Source: Schauerella aestuarii | Lineage (GTDB): Bacteria; Pseudomonadota; Gammaproteobacteria; Burkholderiales; Burkholderiaceae_B | Direction: 5' to 3' | DNA length: 64,000 nucleotides | Assembly (NCBI RefSeq): GCF_009866805.1 | Contig: NZ_SIZW01000041.1 | Span: forward strand, 372,001 to 436,000 | In this document: positions 25,007 to 33,755 of the stretch, one piece after another | How positions within the stretch are numbered: position 1 is the first letter of the stretch | Layout of the letters: every line of letters begins with the position of its first letter | Made by a program: the position numbers and the translations under genes | Notes under the pieces: model-generated | Databases searched by the model: none | Seen by the model: only the letters and a program-made list of their open reading frames with translations | Told to the model about the DNA's origin: nothing

Positions 25007-26017
25007 ATGCACGAACCGCTTCTGTCGATCAATCGCCGCAAAGTGATGCTTTCCGCCGCCGCTGCCGGCGTGTCTGGCCTGGTGCTCGGCCGCGCGTTCG
25101 ATGCGCCGGCTCTCGCGCAGGGTGCCGCGACTTCAGTGGCACACTCAATGTCGAATGCGGCCCACTATCACTTTCGTGTGGGCGATATCAAAGCGACCGT
25201 CGTCAGCGATGGTTTGATTGGCGGCCCACCGAGGATTTATGCCAGCGATGCGCCGGAACTGGATCTGAGCGAAGCGCTGCGGCAGGCGTTTCTACCGTCG
25301 GATTATCTGACGCTCAATCTGAATACGTTGCTTATCGAGACGGGCGGACGTCGCATCCTGCTTGAAGCGGGGGCGGGTCAGACGATGGGTCAGCATGGTG
25401 GGAAGCTATTCGCCAATCTGGCTGCGCTTGGATTACGTCCAGACGATATCGATGTGATTGTCGTCTCTCACACGCACCCCGATCATGTCGGCAATCTTCG
25501 CGCGGCAGATGGGAGCAAGGCCTTTCCTCGAGCGACGGTGTTTGCGCCCCGCGCCGATTGGGATTTCTTTGTGCGCGGTGAACCGGATCTCTCGTATATG
25601 CCGGTGCCGGAGGAGTTTCGGCGCCGCTTCGGCGCGGCCATCAAGCGCAGCCTCGAACCGATTGCCAAGGAGGTCGAACTCTTTGACGCCGGAACGGAGA
25701 TCGTCCCGGGCCTGACCACCCTGGTCGCGGCCGGGCACACGCCAGGCATGGCCACCTTTCTCGTCCACTCCGGCGATGCGCAACTGCTATTGACGGCCGA
25801 CCTTGCGTATCACCCTGTGGTCAATATCGACCACGCCTGGTTGCCAGGCCCTGATCGCGATAAGGAAACCGCGCAAGCGGCGCGGCAACGCATCTTCGAT
25901 CGCGCGGCGAGCGAGCGCATGCTCGTGCTCGGCTTTCACTATCCCTTTCCAGGCTTGGGCCGCATGCTCAAACTCGATCATGGCTACGCCTGGGTGCCTG
26001 CCCATTGGCAGGTGTGA
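25007..26017 (+). CDS. Tat-exported metallo-beta-lactamase-fold hydrolase
   Basis: A 336-residue protein. The N-terminus SINRRKVMLSAAAAGVSGLVLG has a twin-arginine signal, so the enzyme is folded before export. The MBL signature is complete: HTHPDH (about 153-158), THTPG-type His in AAGHTPGMATF, Asp in LLTADLAYHP, and a final His in VLGFHYPFPG. This indicates a binuclear zinc (or Fe) hydrolase, possibly a lactonase- or arylsulfatase-like member. ATG 25007 is preceded by GGAGA; the adjacent TTG is rejected. It is divergent from a LysR gene. Confidence 0.9.
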   Translation: MHEPLLSINRRKVMLSAAAAGVSGLVLGRAFDAPALAQGAATSVAHSMSNAAHYHFRVGDIKATVVSDGLIGGPPRIYASDAPELDLSEALRQAFLPSDYLTLNLNTLLIETGGRRILLEAGAGQTMGQHGGKLFANLAALGLRPDDIDVIVVSHTHPDHVGNLRAADGSKAFPRATVFAPRADWDFFVRGEPDLSYMPVPEEFRRRFGAAIKRSLEPIAKEVELFDAGTEIVPGLTTLVAAGHTPGMATFLVHSGDAQLLLTADLAYHPVVNIDHAWLPGPDRDKETAQAARQRIFDRAASERMLVLGFHYPFPGLGRMLKLDHGYAWVPAHWQV

Positions 26018-26036
26018 GGCACGTATGCCTCACACC
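26011..26036. terminator. 11-bp perfect hairpin containing both convergent stop codons
   Basis: GGTGTGAGGCA, loop CGTA, TGCCTCACACC. The left arm contains the TGA of the MBL-fold gene and the right arm contains the complement of the fruA TGA. No T tract is present on either side. It is likely a bidirectional transcript-end structure. Confidence 0.6.
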
Positions 26037-27805
26037 GCCGCCGCCACCTGCGCCGGCGCCCGTTTGATCACGGCATAAATCAACGCCGTCACAACGCTGC
26101 CCGCAAGGATGGCGAGGATATACATCCACGGCCGGTTCATCGCCCCCGGGATCAGCAGCACGAAGAAACCCCCGTGCGGCGCGACCAGGCGGCAGCCTGC
26201 CCAGGCCACCAACGCCCCCGTGACGATGCCCCCGATGACGCTGGCCGGAATCACTCGTAGAGGATCTTTTGCGGCAAATGGAATGGCGCCTTCCGAGATG
26301 AAGCACATCCCCAGAATGCCGGCGGCCTTGCCGGCTTCGCGTTCGCGCGGGTCGAACTTGCGCTGGGCGATCAGCGTGGCGAGCGCCATCCCGATCGGGG
26401 GCACCATGCCGGCCGCCATCGTGACGGCCATGGGACCATGAACGTTGGAGGCCAACAATCCCACCGTGAAAGCGTAGGCAGCCTTGTTGATGGGGCCACC
26501 CAGGTCGATGCACATCATCGCGCCCAGCAGCACACCCAGCGCGATCGCGTTGGTGGTGCCCATATTGTTCAGAAACGCGGTAAGCGACGCCAGGATGAGG
26601 GCGACCTGGCCACCGACGAGATAAATCATCACCATGCCGGTGATCAGGCTGGCCACCAGCGGAATGATCAGAATAGGCTTGAGGGCCTCGATGCTCGCCG
26701 GCAGATGCAAGTGCTTGCTGATGAGCCTGGCGCAATAGCCACCGATGAAGCCCGCCAGAATGCCACCGATGAACCCGGCGCCCAGGCTGCCGGCCAGTGC
26801 GCCGCCGATCATGCCGGGGGCGAGTCCGGGCCGGTCGGCGATGGAGTACGCGATGTAGCCTGCCAGCACGGGAATCATCAGCAAGAATGCGGCATCGCCC
26901 GTTTGCTTGAGCGCGGCGGCCAACGTGCCGGGCTCCTTGAACGCTTCGATGCCGAATACGAACGACAATGCGATCAGCAGGCCGCCTGCAACGACCATCG
27001 GCAACATGTACGACACGCCAGTCAGCAGGTGCTTGTAGAGGCCCAGGCCTTCACGCGCTTCCGAATCCTTGCCCGCACGATCCGGGGCTGGCGTGTCGCC
27101 CGCGGCAGGTGCGCTTACGCGACCTTCCGCCAGCGCGCGCTTGAGCGTTCCCGCACCGTCCTTCAGCGCGACGCCCGTCTTGCAGCGATAGATGCGTTTG
27201 CCGGCAAACCGCGCAGTATCGACTTCGATGTCGACGGCGAGCAGCACCACATCGGCGGCGGCGATATCTTCAGGCGTCAAAGGATTGCGCGCGCCCACCG
27301 AGCCGCGCGTTTCCACGGCCAGCTGGATACCGTTTTCGCGCGCCGCCTGCTGCAACGCTTCGGCGGCCATGAAGGTATGGGCCACCCCGGTGGGGCATGC
27401 AGTAATGGCGACGATGCGGGGTACTGCACTCTTTGCCGGTGACACTGGCAGATCGGTGCCCACGTCGTTGCCCTCAGCCGTGGCCGCCGGCGCGATCCGA
27501 GCGCGATCGGCAGCGGCCTGCAGGAATGCACCCGGGTCCTTCAGCGCTTCCGCAGGCGTGGCGGACACGCTGGCAAGGCCCGCCAACGGGCCATGTCGAT
27601 CGGCGCCGGCTCCCACATAAAGCACCCAGTCGGCGGCGGCGATATCTGCAGCGTTCAGCGGCGCGCGGGCGGTGGTTTGGTGAGCCGCACGCACCTCGAA
27701 TGCCGATTGCCATCCGAGCCGTTGCGCGGCGGCGTGCAGCAAGCGCGCGGTGATGCCGTTGGCAATCTCGCCGTCGGGGCCCGCGGATACGATGACGATA
27801 TTCAT
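26030..27805 (-). CDS. fruA: PTS fructose transporter EIIBC component
   Basis: A 591-residue membrane protein in the order EIIB', EIIB, EIIC. The N-terminal EIIB' repeat (about 1-100) has lost its active-site Cys (IVIVSAGPDGEIANG). The second EIIB holds it in VAITACPTGVAHTF at Cys137. EIIC (about 250-591) has multiple TM segments and motifs such as FISEGAIPFAAKDPLR. It takes fructose from the periplasm and releases fructose-1-phosphate. The ATG at 27805 overlaps the fruK stop (ATGA). Last gene of fruBKA, under the operator at 31857-31872. Confidence 0.95.
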   Translation of the reverse strand: MNIVIVSAGPDGEIANGITARLLHAAAQRLGWQSAFEVRAAHQTTARAPLNAADIAAADWVLYVGAGADRHGPLAGLASVSATPAEALKDPGAFLQAAADRARIAPAATAEGNDVGTDLPVSPAKSAVPRIVAITACPTGVAHTFMAAEALQQAARENGIQLAVETRGSVGARNPLTPEDIAAADVVLLAVDIEVDTARFAGKRIYRCKTGVALKDGAGTLKRALAEGRVSAPAAGDTPAPDRAGKDSEAREGLGLYKHLLTGVSYMLPMVVAGGLLIALSFVFGIEAFKEPGTLAAALKQTGDAAFLLMIPVLAGYIAYSIADRPGLAPGMIGGALAGSLGAGFIGGILAGFIGGYCARLISKHLHLPASIEALKPILIIPLVASLITGMVMIYLVGGQVALILASLTAFLNNMGTTNAIALGVLLGAMMCIDLGGPINKAAYAFTVGLLASNVHGPMAVTMAAGMVPPIGMALATLIAQRKFDPREREAGKAAGILGMCFISEGAIPFAAKDPLRVIPASVIGGIVTGALVAWAGCRLVAPHGGFFVLLIPGAMNRPWMYILAILAGSVVTALIYAVIKRAPAQVAAAV

Positions 27806-28866
27806 GGTTGTCTCGTCCATGTTGTCGATGGTGTTGAATCGATCGCCGATACGACGACGTTATGTTCGATGCGATGCAGGGCAGGCAGATCCGGCAGGCC
27901 GAATCCAACCTGCGTGACGGCGTAGGTACCGCAGGCCGCAGCCAGGCGCAATGTGGCCTCGGGCGGGAGGTGCTGGCCAAGCGCGTGCACCATGCCGGCG
28001 AGCAGCGTGTCGCCGGCGCCCACGGTACTGCGCACGTCGACGGTGGGCGGTACGGCGTGCCAGCCGCCGGTAGCGGTCATCCACGTGACGCCGGCTGCCC
28101 CATCGGAGACGACCACATTGGCCACGCCGTCATGCACCAGACGCGCGGCCGCCGCGTGCCATGCGGCGCGGTCGTGCGCGGGTAAGCCCAGCGCGGCCAC
28201 CAGTTCTTCGACATTGGGTTTGACCAGCCACGGGCCGGTGGCGAGCACGGCAGCCAGTGCCGCACCGCTGGTGTCGATGGCGATGCGGGGATTGAACGGT
28301 TTGAGTCGGGCAAGCAGCGCGGTGAGCCACGCGGCATCGATACCGCGCGGCAGGCTGCCTGCAAACACGACTGCATCATGCTGGGGCGCTAGCGCGCAAA
28401 GTTGGTCCGCCAAGTGCGCGGCCTGCATGTCGTTCACCAGGAAACCAGGGCTGTTGAGATCGGTGTTCCGGCCTGCGGCCCCGACGTCGCTCGGCACGGC
28501 GGCGACGGCATCGGCGTTCGTCGCGGCGACGGCATCACCATCGCTGTCATGTTGGCCATTGCCAGGTTCGCGGCGTTCAACCACCTTTACATTGCAGCGC
28601 GTCTCGCCAGGAACGCGGATGAACGCGTCACGCCAATGGCGTTGCGCAAACAACTGCTCGAACATCGCCGCGTTGTTCTGGCCCAGAAATCCCGTCACGG
28701 TAAGCGTGTGACCGAGATCGCCGAGCGCTTGCGCCACGTTGATGCCCTTGCCGGCGGCATGGGTGGCGACATCGCGCACCCGATGCACGTTACCCGGGAT
28801 CAAGGCGTCTACCGTCATCGTCATGTCGATGGCGGGATTGAGGGTGACGGTGAGGATGCGGGCCAT
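27802..28866 (-). CDS. fruK: 1-phosphofructokinase with a low-complexity insertion
   Basis: A PfkB-family kinase of 354 residues. MARILTVTLNPAIDMT and AAGKGINVAQALGDLG at the N-terminus and STVGAGDTLLAGMV with the catalytic Asp near the C-terminus identify FruK. It converts fructose-1-phosphate to fructose-1,6-bisphosphate. The family is usually about 310-320 residues; here residues about 101-136 are an Ala/Asp/Val-rich insert with an internal DAVAA repeat. ATG 28866 shares one base with the fruB stop (TGATG), so translation is coupled. Confidence 0.93.
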   Translation of the reverse strand: MARILTVTLNPAIDMTMTVDALIPGNVHRVRDVATHAAGKGINVAQALGDLGHTLTVTGFLGQNNAAMFEQLFAQRHWRDAFIRVPGETRCNVKVVERREPGNGQHDSDGDAVAATNADAVAAVPSDVGAAGRNTDLNSPGFLVNDMQAAHLADQLCALAPQHDAVVFAGSLPRGIDAAWLTALLARLKPFNPRIAIDTSGAALAAVLATGPWLVKPNVEELVAALGLPAHDRAAWHAAAARLVHDGVANVVVSDGAAGVTWMTATGGWHAVPPTVDVRSTVGAGDTLLAGMVHALGQHLPPEATLRLAAACGTYAVTQVGFGLPDLPALHRIEHNVVVSAIDSTPSTTWTRQP

Positions 28867-31817
28867 CACGCGTCCCCGGCAACCAGCGCGCGCACGGCTT
28901 GCGCCGAAGGCGCCGCCAGTGCGTGTTGCGCCAACGCGATTGCGTCGTCACGGCGTAGCTCGCGGATGTCGGCTTTTACGCGTGCGATGGCCGAGGTGGA
29001 CATGCTCAGTTCGTCCACGCCGAGGCCCACGAGGATCGGTACGGCCTGCGTATCGCCGGCCAGCTCGCCGCAGACGCCTACCCACTTGCCCTGCGCATGT
29101 GCGGCGCGCACGGTGGCATCAATCAGCCGCAGTACGGCAGGATGCAGGCCATCCGCCTGCGCGGAGAGTTGAGGATGGCCGCGATCGATGGCCAGGGTGT
29201 ATTGCGTGAGGTCGTTGGTGCCGATGCTGAAGAAGTCGACTTCCTGTGCGAAGTGTTCGGCGATGAGCACAGCTGCAGGCACTTCGATCATGATGCCCAC
29301 TTGCAGATCGACCGCCGATTGCGGCCCGGCTTCGGCGATCGCCCGGTCGACCATGGCGCGCGCCGCGCGCCATTCGAACAGGTCGCCCACCATCGGAAAC
29401 ATGATGCGCAAGGGTCGGCCGCGGGCGGCTTGCAGCAATGCGCGCAACTGCGCTTGAAGGACCTCGGGGCGCGTCAGGCTCAAGCGGATGCCCCGCACGC
29501 CCAGAAACGGGTTGTCTTCATGGGGCATCGGCCAGTACGACAACGGCTTGTCGCCACCCACGTCCAGCGTGCGCACCACGACGGGACGGCCATCGAAATC
29601 GTCAAAGAGCCTGCCATAGGAGGCGACCTGTTCGTCGTGCGTGGGCTCGCGGTCTTGCGCCATGAACAGAAATTCGGTGCGCAGCAATCCCACGCCTTCG
29701 GCGCCCGCGGCCACGGCGGCGGCGCCGGATGCGGTGTTACCCAGGTTGACGCAGATCTCGACCTGATGGCCGTCGATCGTGCGGGCGGCTTCCTGACTAT
29801 GCGCGTCGGCGCGCGTCTGACGCATCTGACGTTGCGCGCGCTGCGCGACGGCACGTTCCAAGGCGTCGGTATCGGGCGAGATGGTGAACGTGCCGCGTTC
29901 ACCATCGATCAGGACGGGCACATCCGGCGCGAGCGCCAGGACGCCGTCGCCTGCGCCCACGATCGCGGCAATGCCCAGCGAGCGGGCCACGATGGCGCTG
30001 TGGGAGGTGGAGCCGCCGCGCGCGGTGAGGATGCCGGCGACGCGCGTGGCATCCAGGCGCGCCACGTCGGACGGTCCCACTTCCGTCATGATCAATACGT
30101 ATGGCGTATCGGGTTCAGGTGGCGTTTCGATGCCGCAGAGCCGCGCGAGCACGCGCCGTCCGATGTCGCGCAGGTCGGCGGCGCGTTCGGCGAGCAGGGC
30201 GTCTTTCAATGCTTCCTGTTCGGTGGCTGCCTCCTGGATGACGTCGGCCCAGGCGGCTTCGGCGCTTGCCCCTTTCTTCATGCGCGCGCCGGCCCGCTCG
30301 CGCAGATCGGGGTCGTCCAGCATCTCGAGATGTGCAGTGAAAATGCCGCGAATGTCGTTGGACGTGCAGTGATCGAGCCAGGTGGCGAGATCCGTGCGCA
30401 CCGTGCCCAGAGCGGCATCGAGCCGGGCGTTTTCGTGCGCGGGCGATTCGCCCTGCGGCGGATAGACGAACGTGGGTACGACCGCCAGGTAGGCGGGGCC
30501 GCTGGCAATGCCGGGTGACGCCGGCACGCCGCGATGTTCCACACCGGAGGCCGGGGGCGGCGGCGCCGCGAGCATCGGCTTGGCGGCAGGCGCAGCCCCT
30601 TTATCGGTGGCGTGTGAGCCGTTGAATGTGCCGCCGAATGTGCCGCCGAACGCAGCGTCGTCGGCCGCTTCATCGGCATCGACGATGGGGGGCAAGGGAT
30701 CGAAGGCTTCGCCCAGGCCTTGCTCGACGGCGGCGACCAGTGCCGGCAGGGCGGTTTGGGCGACGGCGGGCTCGGCGCTGAACACGAGTGTTTGCCCGCG
30801 GCGCGCACCCAGGCTGAGCAGACGGCTCAAACTCTTGGCCGAGACGGCGGCGTGGCCACCGGCCAGCCGCACGCGCACATCGCCTTCGAACGCCTTGGCG
30901 ATGCGGGCGAGCTGGTTGGCCGGGCGGGCATGCAATCCCAACGGATTGGGCAGGCGCACGCGCGCCTGTGGCCAGTCGGGTGCCTGCTCGGCCCCCAACG
31001 TGCGGGCCACGTTGCGGGGGTCGGTTTGATCGAGCAGTTGATCGCCTTGACCGGCCGCGAGCAAGTCGCACAGCCGCACGACGACGGCCGTGTGCGACTC
31101 GCCCATGCTGGCCAGGCAGAAGAGACCGCGTACGGCGTCGCCATCGATGGCGACGCGATCTTGCGGCGTGACGAAAGCCAGCCCGGGGCGCGACACGTCG
31201 ATATCGCTATCCAGCCACCACAGGCCATCGCCCATGGGCAACGGCGTCTTGGTCATCAGCGCACTGGCAAACCCGGCGGACGCGCAGGCTGCGTGCTTCA
31301 GCAGGCGGGCGCCGGCCCACACCAGCTCTTCGAGATCGGTGGCGGGCACGCCCAGCGCGATCAGGCTCTCGTCCAGCATCAGCGCGGCGGGTCCGCCCTT
31401 GAGCAACGCCACGATGGCGTCGGCATCGGGCGCGGCGCGCAATGCCCCTTCCAGCGACTCATTGGACAGTGCGCGCGTAAGCATCTGCAGAATGCCCAGG
31501 TGCTCGTCCGATTGCGCCGCGATGCCCACGGCCAGATAGACGATCTGCCCGTCGCCCCAGTCCACGCCGTCGGGAAACTGCAGAATGCGCACGCCGGTGG
31601 TGCGTACGCTGGCGCGTGAGTCGGGGGTGCCGTGGGGAATGGCCACGCCCTGGCCCAGATACGTGGCACCTTGCGTTTCGCGCGTCTGCATACCGAGCAG
31701 ATAGGCCGCATCGGTCAGGCCGTCGGCCGTCATCGCTTCGGCCATTTGCGCCAGCGCTTGGGATTTGTCGGCCGCGTGACGGTGCATGCGCACCTGGTCG
31801 GCTGTGAAGTCGAGCAT
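28866..31817 (-). CDS. fruB: PTS multiphosphoryl transfer protein (EIIA-HPr-EI)
   Basis: A 983-residue fusion. EIIA(Fru) is at about 1-145 with active His62 (IPHGTPDS). After a second poorly matched EIIA-like segment comes HPr at about 285-370 with His296 (GLHARPAN). A Gly/Thr/Ala/Pro-rich linker (about 385-425) precedes Enzyme I at about 430-975 with His606 (GGSTSHSAIV), the PEP-binding RTEFLFM and GTNDLTQYTLA, and the late GVCGELAGD. It carries phosphate from PEP to FruA, so fructose uptake does not need a separate ptsHI. ATG 31817 has GGAG upstream. First gene of the operon. Confidence 0.95.
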   Translation of the reverse strand: MLDFTADQVRMHRHAADKSQALAQMAEAMTADGLTDAAYLLGMQTRETQGATYLGQGVAIPHGTPDSRASVRTTGVRILQFPDGVDWGDGQIVYLAVGIAAQSDEHLGILQMLTRALSNESLEGALRAAPDADAIVALLKGGPAALMLDESLIALGVPATDLEELVWAGARLLKHAACASAGFASALMTKTPLPMGDGLWWLDSDIDVSRPGLAFVTPQDRVAIDGDAVRGLFCLASMGESHTAVVVRLCDLLAAGQGDQLLDQTDPRNVARTLGAEQAPDWPQARVRLPNPLGLHARPANQLARIAKAFEGDVRVRLAGGHAAVSAKSLSRLLSLGARRGQTLVFSAEPAVAQTALPALVAAVEQGLGEAFDPLPPIVDADEAADDAAFGGTFGGTFNGSHATDKGAAPAAKPMLAAPPPPASGVEHRGVPASPGIASGPAYLAVVPTFVYPPQGESPAHENARLDAALGTVRTDLATWLDHCTSNDIRGIFTAHLEMLDDPDLRERAGARMKKGASAEAAWADVIQEAATEQEALKDALLAERAADLRDIGRRVLARLCGIETPPEPDTPYVLIMTEVGPSDVARLDATRVAGILTARGGSTSHSAIVARSLGIAAIVGAGDGVLALAPDVPVLIDGERGTFTISPDTDALERAVAQRAQRQMRQTRADAHSQEAARTIDGHQVEICVNLGNTASGAAAVAAGAEGVGLLRTEFLFMAQDREPTHDEQVASYGRLFDDFDGRPVVVRTLDVGGDKPLSYWPMPHEDNPFLGVRGIRLSLTRPEVLQAQLRALLQAARGRPLRIMFPMVGDLFEWRAARAMVDRAIAEAGPQSAVDLQVGIMIEVPAAVLIAEHFAQEVDFFSIGTNDLTQYTLAIDRGHPQLSAQADGLHPAVLRLIDATVRAAHAQGKWVGVCGELAGDTQAVPILVGLGVDELSMSTSAIARVKADIRELRRDDAIALAQHALAAPSAQAVRALVAGDA

Positions 31818-31856
31818 GTGTGTCTCCTGGACGTGCCATCGAGTAACGCTTGGCTT

Positions 31857-31872
31857 GCTGAATCGATTCAGC
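31857..31872. promoter_or_regulatory. Perfect 16-bp palindrome, Cra/FruR operator
   Basis: GCTGAATCGATTCAGC is fully self-complementary and close to the known Cra (FruR) operator pattern (TGAA-CG-TTCA core). It sits in the divergent region between fruBKA and the fruR-like gene, 40 bp upstream of the fruB start codon. Confidence 0.85.
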
Positions 31873-31954
31873 TATGCTGTTTGCACGTTAACTCAAAATC
31901 TCGCGTTGCGCATCCGGCAGACGGTTTAATCAGACGCAACGTCGCAGATCCGCC

Positions 31955-32950
31955 ATGAAACTCAAAGATATCGCCGCGTTGGCCGGCGTCTCGGTAACGA
32001 CTGCCAGCTACGTGATAAACGGGCGCGCCCAGGATCGCCGGATCAGTCCCGAAACGGCGCAGCGCGTACTCGACGTAGCGGCTGAGTACAAGTGGCAGCC
32101 CGATGCCGGTGCGGCGGGCCTGCGGCGCGGGCAAACGCGCAGCATCGGCTTCATCGTGCCGGATCTCGAAAATCCCAGTTATGCCAAGCTCGCAAAGCGG
32201 CTTGAGCAGGGCGCGCGTGCGCAAGGCTATCAACTGCTGGTGGCCTCGTCCGACGATATCGCCGAGCATGAGCGAACGCTCGTCGCCACGTTGCGCGCGC
32301 GCCGTTGCGATGGTTTGATCGTGGCCAGTTGTCTGGCAGGCGACGATGGCGTGTATCGCCAAGCGCAAGACGCGGGACTGCCCGTGGTGGCGCTCGATCG
32401 CGAGCTGGACGCGGATCGCTTCGTCTCATTCGTGAGCGACGATCGGCAGGCGGGTGAACGGTTGACGCAGGCGCTGATCGATCCGGCCCCGCCTTCCGTC
32501 GCGTTCATCAGCGCGCGTGAAGAACTGCCCATCAGCAAGTGGCGCCTGGCGGGTTTTCGCGACGCCATCGCAGGCTATGACGGCGACGTCACCGTGCGCC
32601 ACACCACCACCTTCGCGCGCGAGTATGGCTACGAGGAAATGCGCGATGTGCTGGCCGCCGGCGGGGCGCTTCCCGCGGCGATTCTCACCACCTCCTATGT
32701 GCTGCTCACCGGCGTACTGGATGCGCTGACCGAGCACCGCAGCGACTGGACCGCGCACACGCGGCTGGCGACCTTCGGCGAGGCCCAGTTACTGGATTTT
32801 CTGCCCGGCCGGGTCGATAGCATGGGCCAACAGCATGGCGCATTGGCGAGCGGCGCGCTGGACGCGTTGCTGCGCCAGATCGAAGGCGTGCCCGTCGCGC
32901 CGGGTGTGCGTCGCATCGAACGTGTATTCAAGCAGCGGCGCGTGCATTAA
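31955..32950 (+). CDS. fruR: LacI-family fructose operon regulator (FruR/Cra-like)
   Basis: A 331-residue regulator. The N-terminal MKLKDIAALAGVSVTTASYVINGRAQDRRIS is very close to the Cra/FruR helix-turn-helix, followed by a sugar-binding-fold effector domain. Fructose-1-phosphate is the effector in characterised relatives. The gene is divergent from fruBKA with the Cra-like palindrome between them, so it most likely represses the fru operon and perhaps itself. The start codon is ATG 31955 with no competing upstream start. Confidence 0.92.
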   Translation: MKLKDIAALAGVSVTTASYVINGRAQDRRISPETAQRVLDVAAEYKWQPDAGAAGLRRGQTRSIGFIVPDLENPSYAKLAKRLEQGARAQGYQLLVASSDDIAEHERTLVATLRARRCDGLIVASCLAGDDGVYRQAQDAGLPVVALDRELDADRFVSFVSDDRQAGERLTQALIDPAPPSVAFISAREELPISKWRLAGFRDAIAGYDGDVTVRHTTTFAREYGYEEMRDVLAAGGALPAAILTTSYVLLTGVLDALTEHRSDWTAHTRLATFGEAQLLDFLPGRVDSMGQQHGALASGALDALLRQIEGVPVAPGVRRIERVFKQRRVH

Positions 32951-32988
32951 GCTCCTGGTTTACCCGTCGTCATTCGCCAGGACTGACC

Positions 32989-33618
32989 ATGACTGTTGTG
33001 CACGATCCGCATGCGATTCAAACGCTCGAGCAGCTCGAATCGATTTTCGATGGCGTGAGCGAAGCCGCGCTCAAAAAGGAATTGACGTACGTGCATCCTG
33101 CCTATCGGGCGATGATCGAAGCATCGCCCTTCGCGGTGCTTGCCACCGTGGGCGCCGACGGCATGGATGCGTCCCCACGCGGCGACCCGGCTGGTTTCGT
33201 GGTCGTGCAGGATGAGAAGACGTTGCTGTTGCCGGAGCGGCGCGGCAACAACCGCGTTGATAGCCTGCGCAACATGCTGATCGATCCACGCGTCGGTTTG
33301 CTGTTTCTGATCCCGGGAGTGGGCGAAACGCTGCGTGTGAATGGCCGCGCCACCATCACTGCCAATCCCGAATTGCTGGATCGGTTTGTCATCGACGGCA
33401 AGCCACCCCGCTGCGTCGTGGTGATTGACGTCGATGCGGTGTACTTCCAGTGCAGCAGGGCCATCGTGCGTGCCAAGCTTTGGCAGACCGCCCCGCCGCG
33501 CGCAAGCGTAAACGTCCCGACTGCCGGAGCGATGCTCGCTGCGGTAACGGCGGGCGATATCGACGGCGGCAAGTACGATCGCGAATTGCCGGCGCGGGTC
33601 GAGTCCACCCTGTATTGA
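32989..33618 (+). CDS. Pyridoxamine 5'-phosphate oxidase family (FMN-binding split barrel) protein
   Basis: A 209-residue protein. The split-barrel motifs PFAVLATVGADGMDASPRGDP, LLLPERRGNNRVDSLRNML and FLIPGVGETLRVNGRA match the MSMEG_1061-like PPOX subgroup, FMN- or F420-binding oxidoreductases of unclear substrate. It is not a PdxH orthologue, because the pyridoxal-specific C-terminal region is not seen. It lies 38 bp after fruR and may be cotranscribed. Confidence 0.85.
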   Translation: MTVVHDPHAIQTLEQLESIFDGVSEAALKKELTYVHPAYRAMIEASPFAVLATVGADGMDASPRGDPAGFVVVQDEKTLLLPERRGNNRVDSLRNMLIDPRVGLLFLIPGVGETLRVNGRATITANPELLDRFVIDGKPPRCVVVIDVDAVYFQCSRAIVRAKLWQTAPPRASVNVPTAGAMLAAVTAGDIDGGKYDRELPARVESTLY

Positions 33619-33700
33619 TGCAGGCCCCGAGGGGATGGCATTCAAGACGGCACGTTGAGGTGCCGGGATGACATGCGTGCTGCCTCGATGACGTTGAAGC

Positions 33701-33738
33701 GGCCACTGTAGCGTCGGAAACACGACGCCACAGTGGCC
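33701..33738. terminator. Strong imperfect hairpin between convergent genes
   Basis: GGCCACTGT/ACAGTGGCC and GCGTCG/CGACGC form a 16-position stem with one A-C mismatch and a 6-nt loop. It lies between the PPOX gene and the convergent serA-like gene. There is no T tract. Confidence 0.55.
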
Positions 33739-33755
33739 GCCGAACGGCGCAGGCG

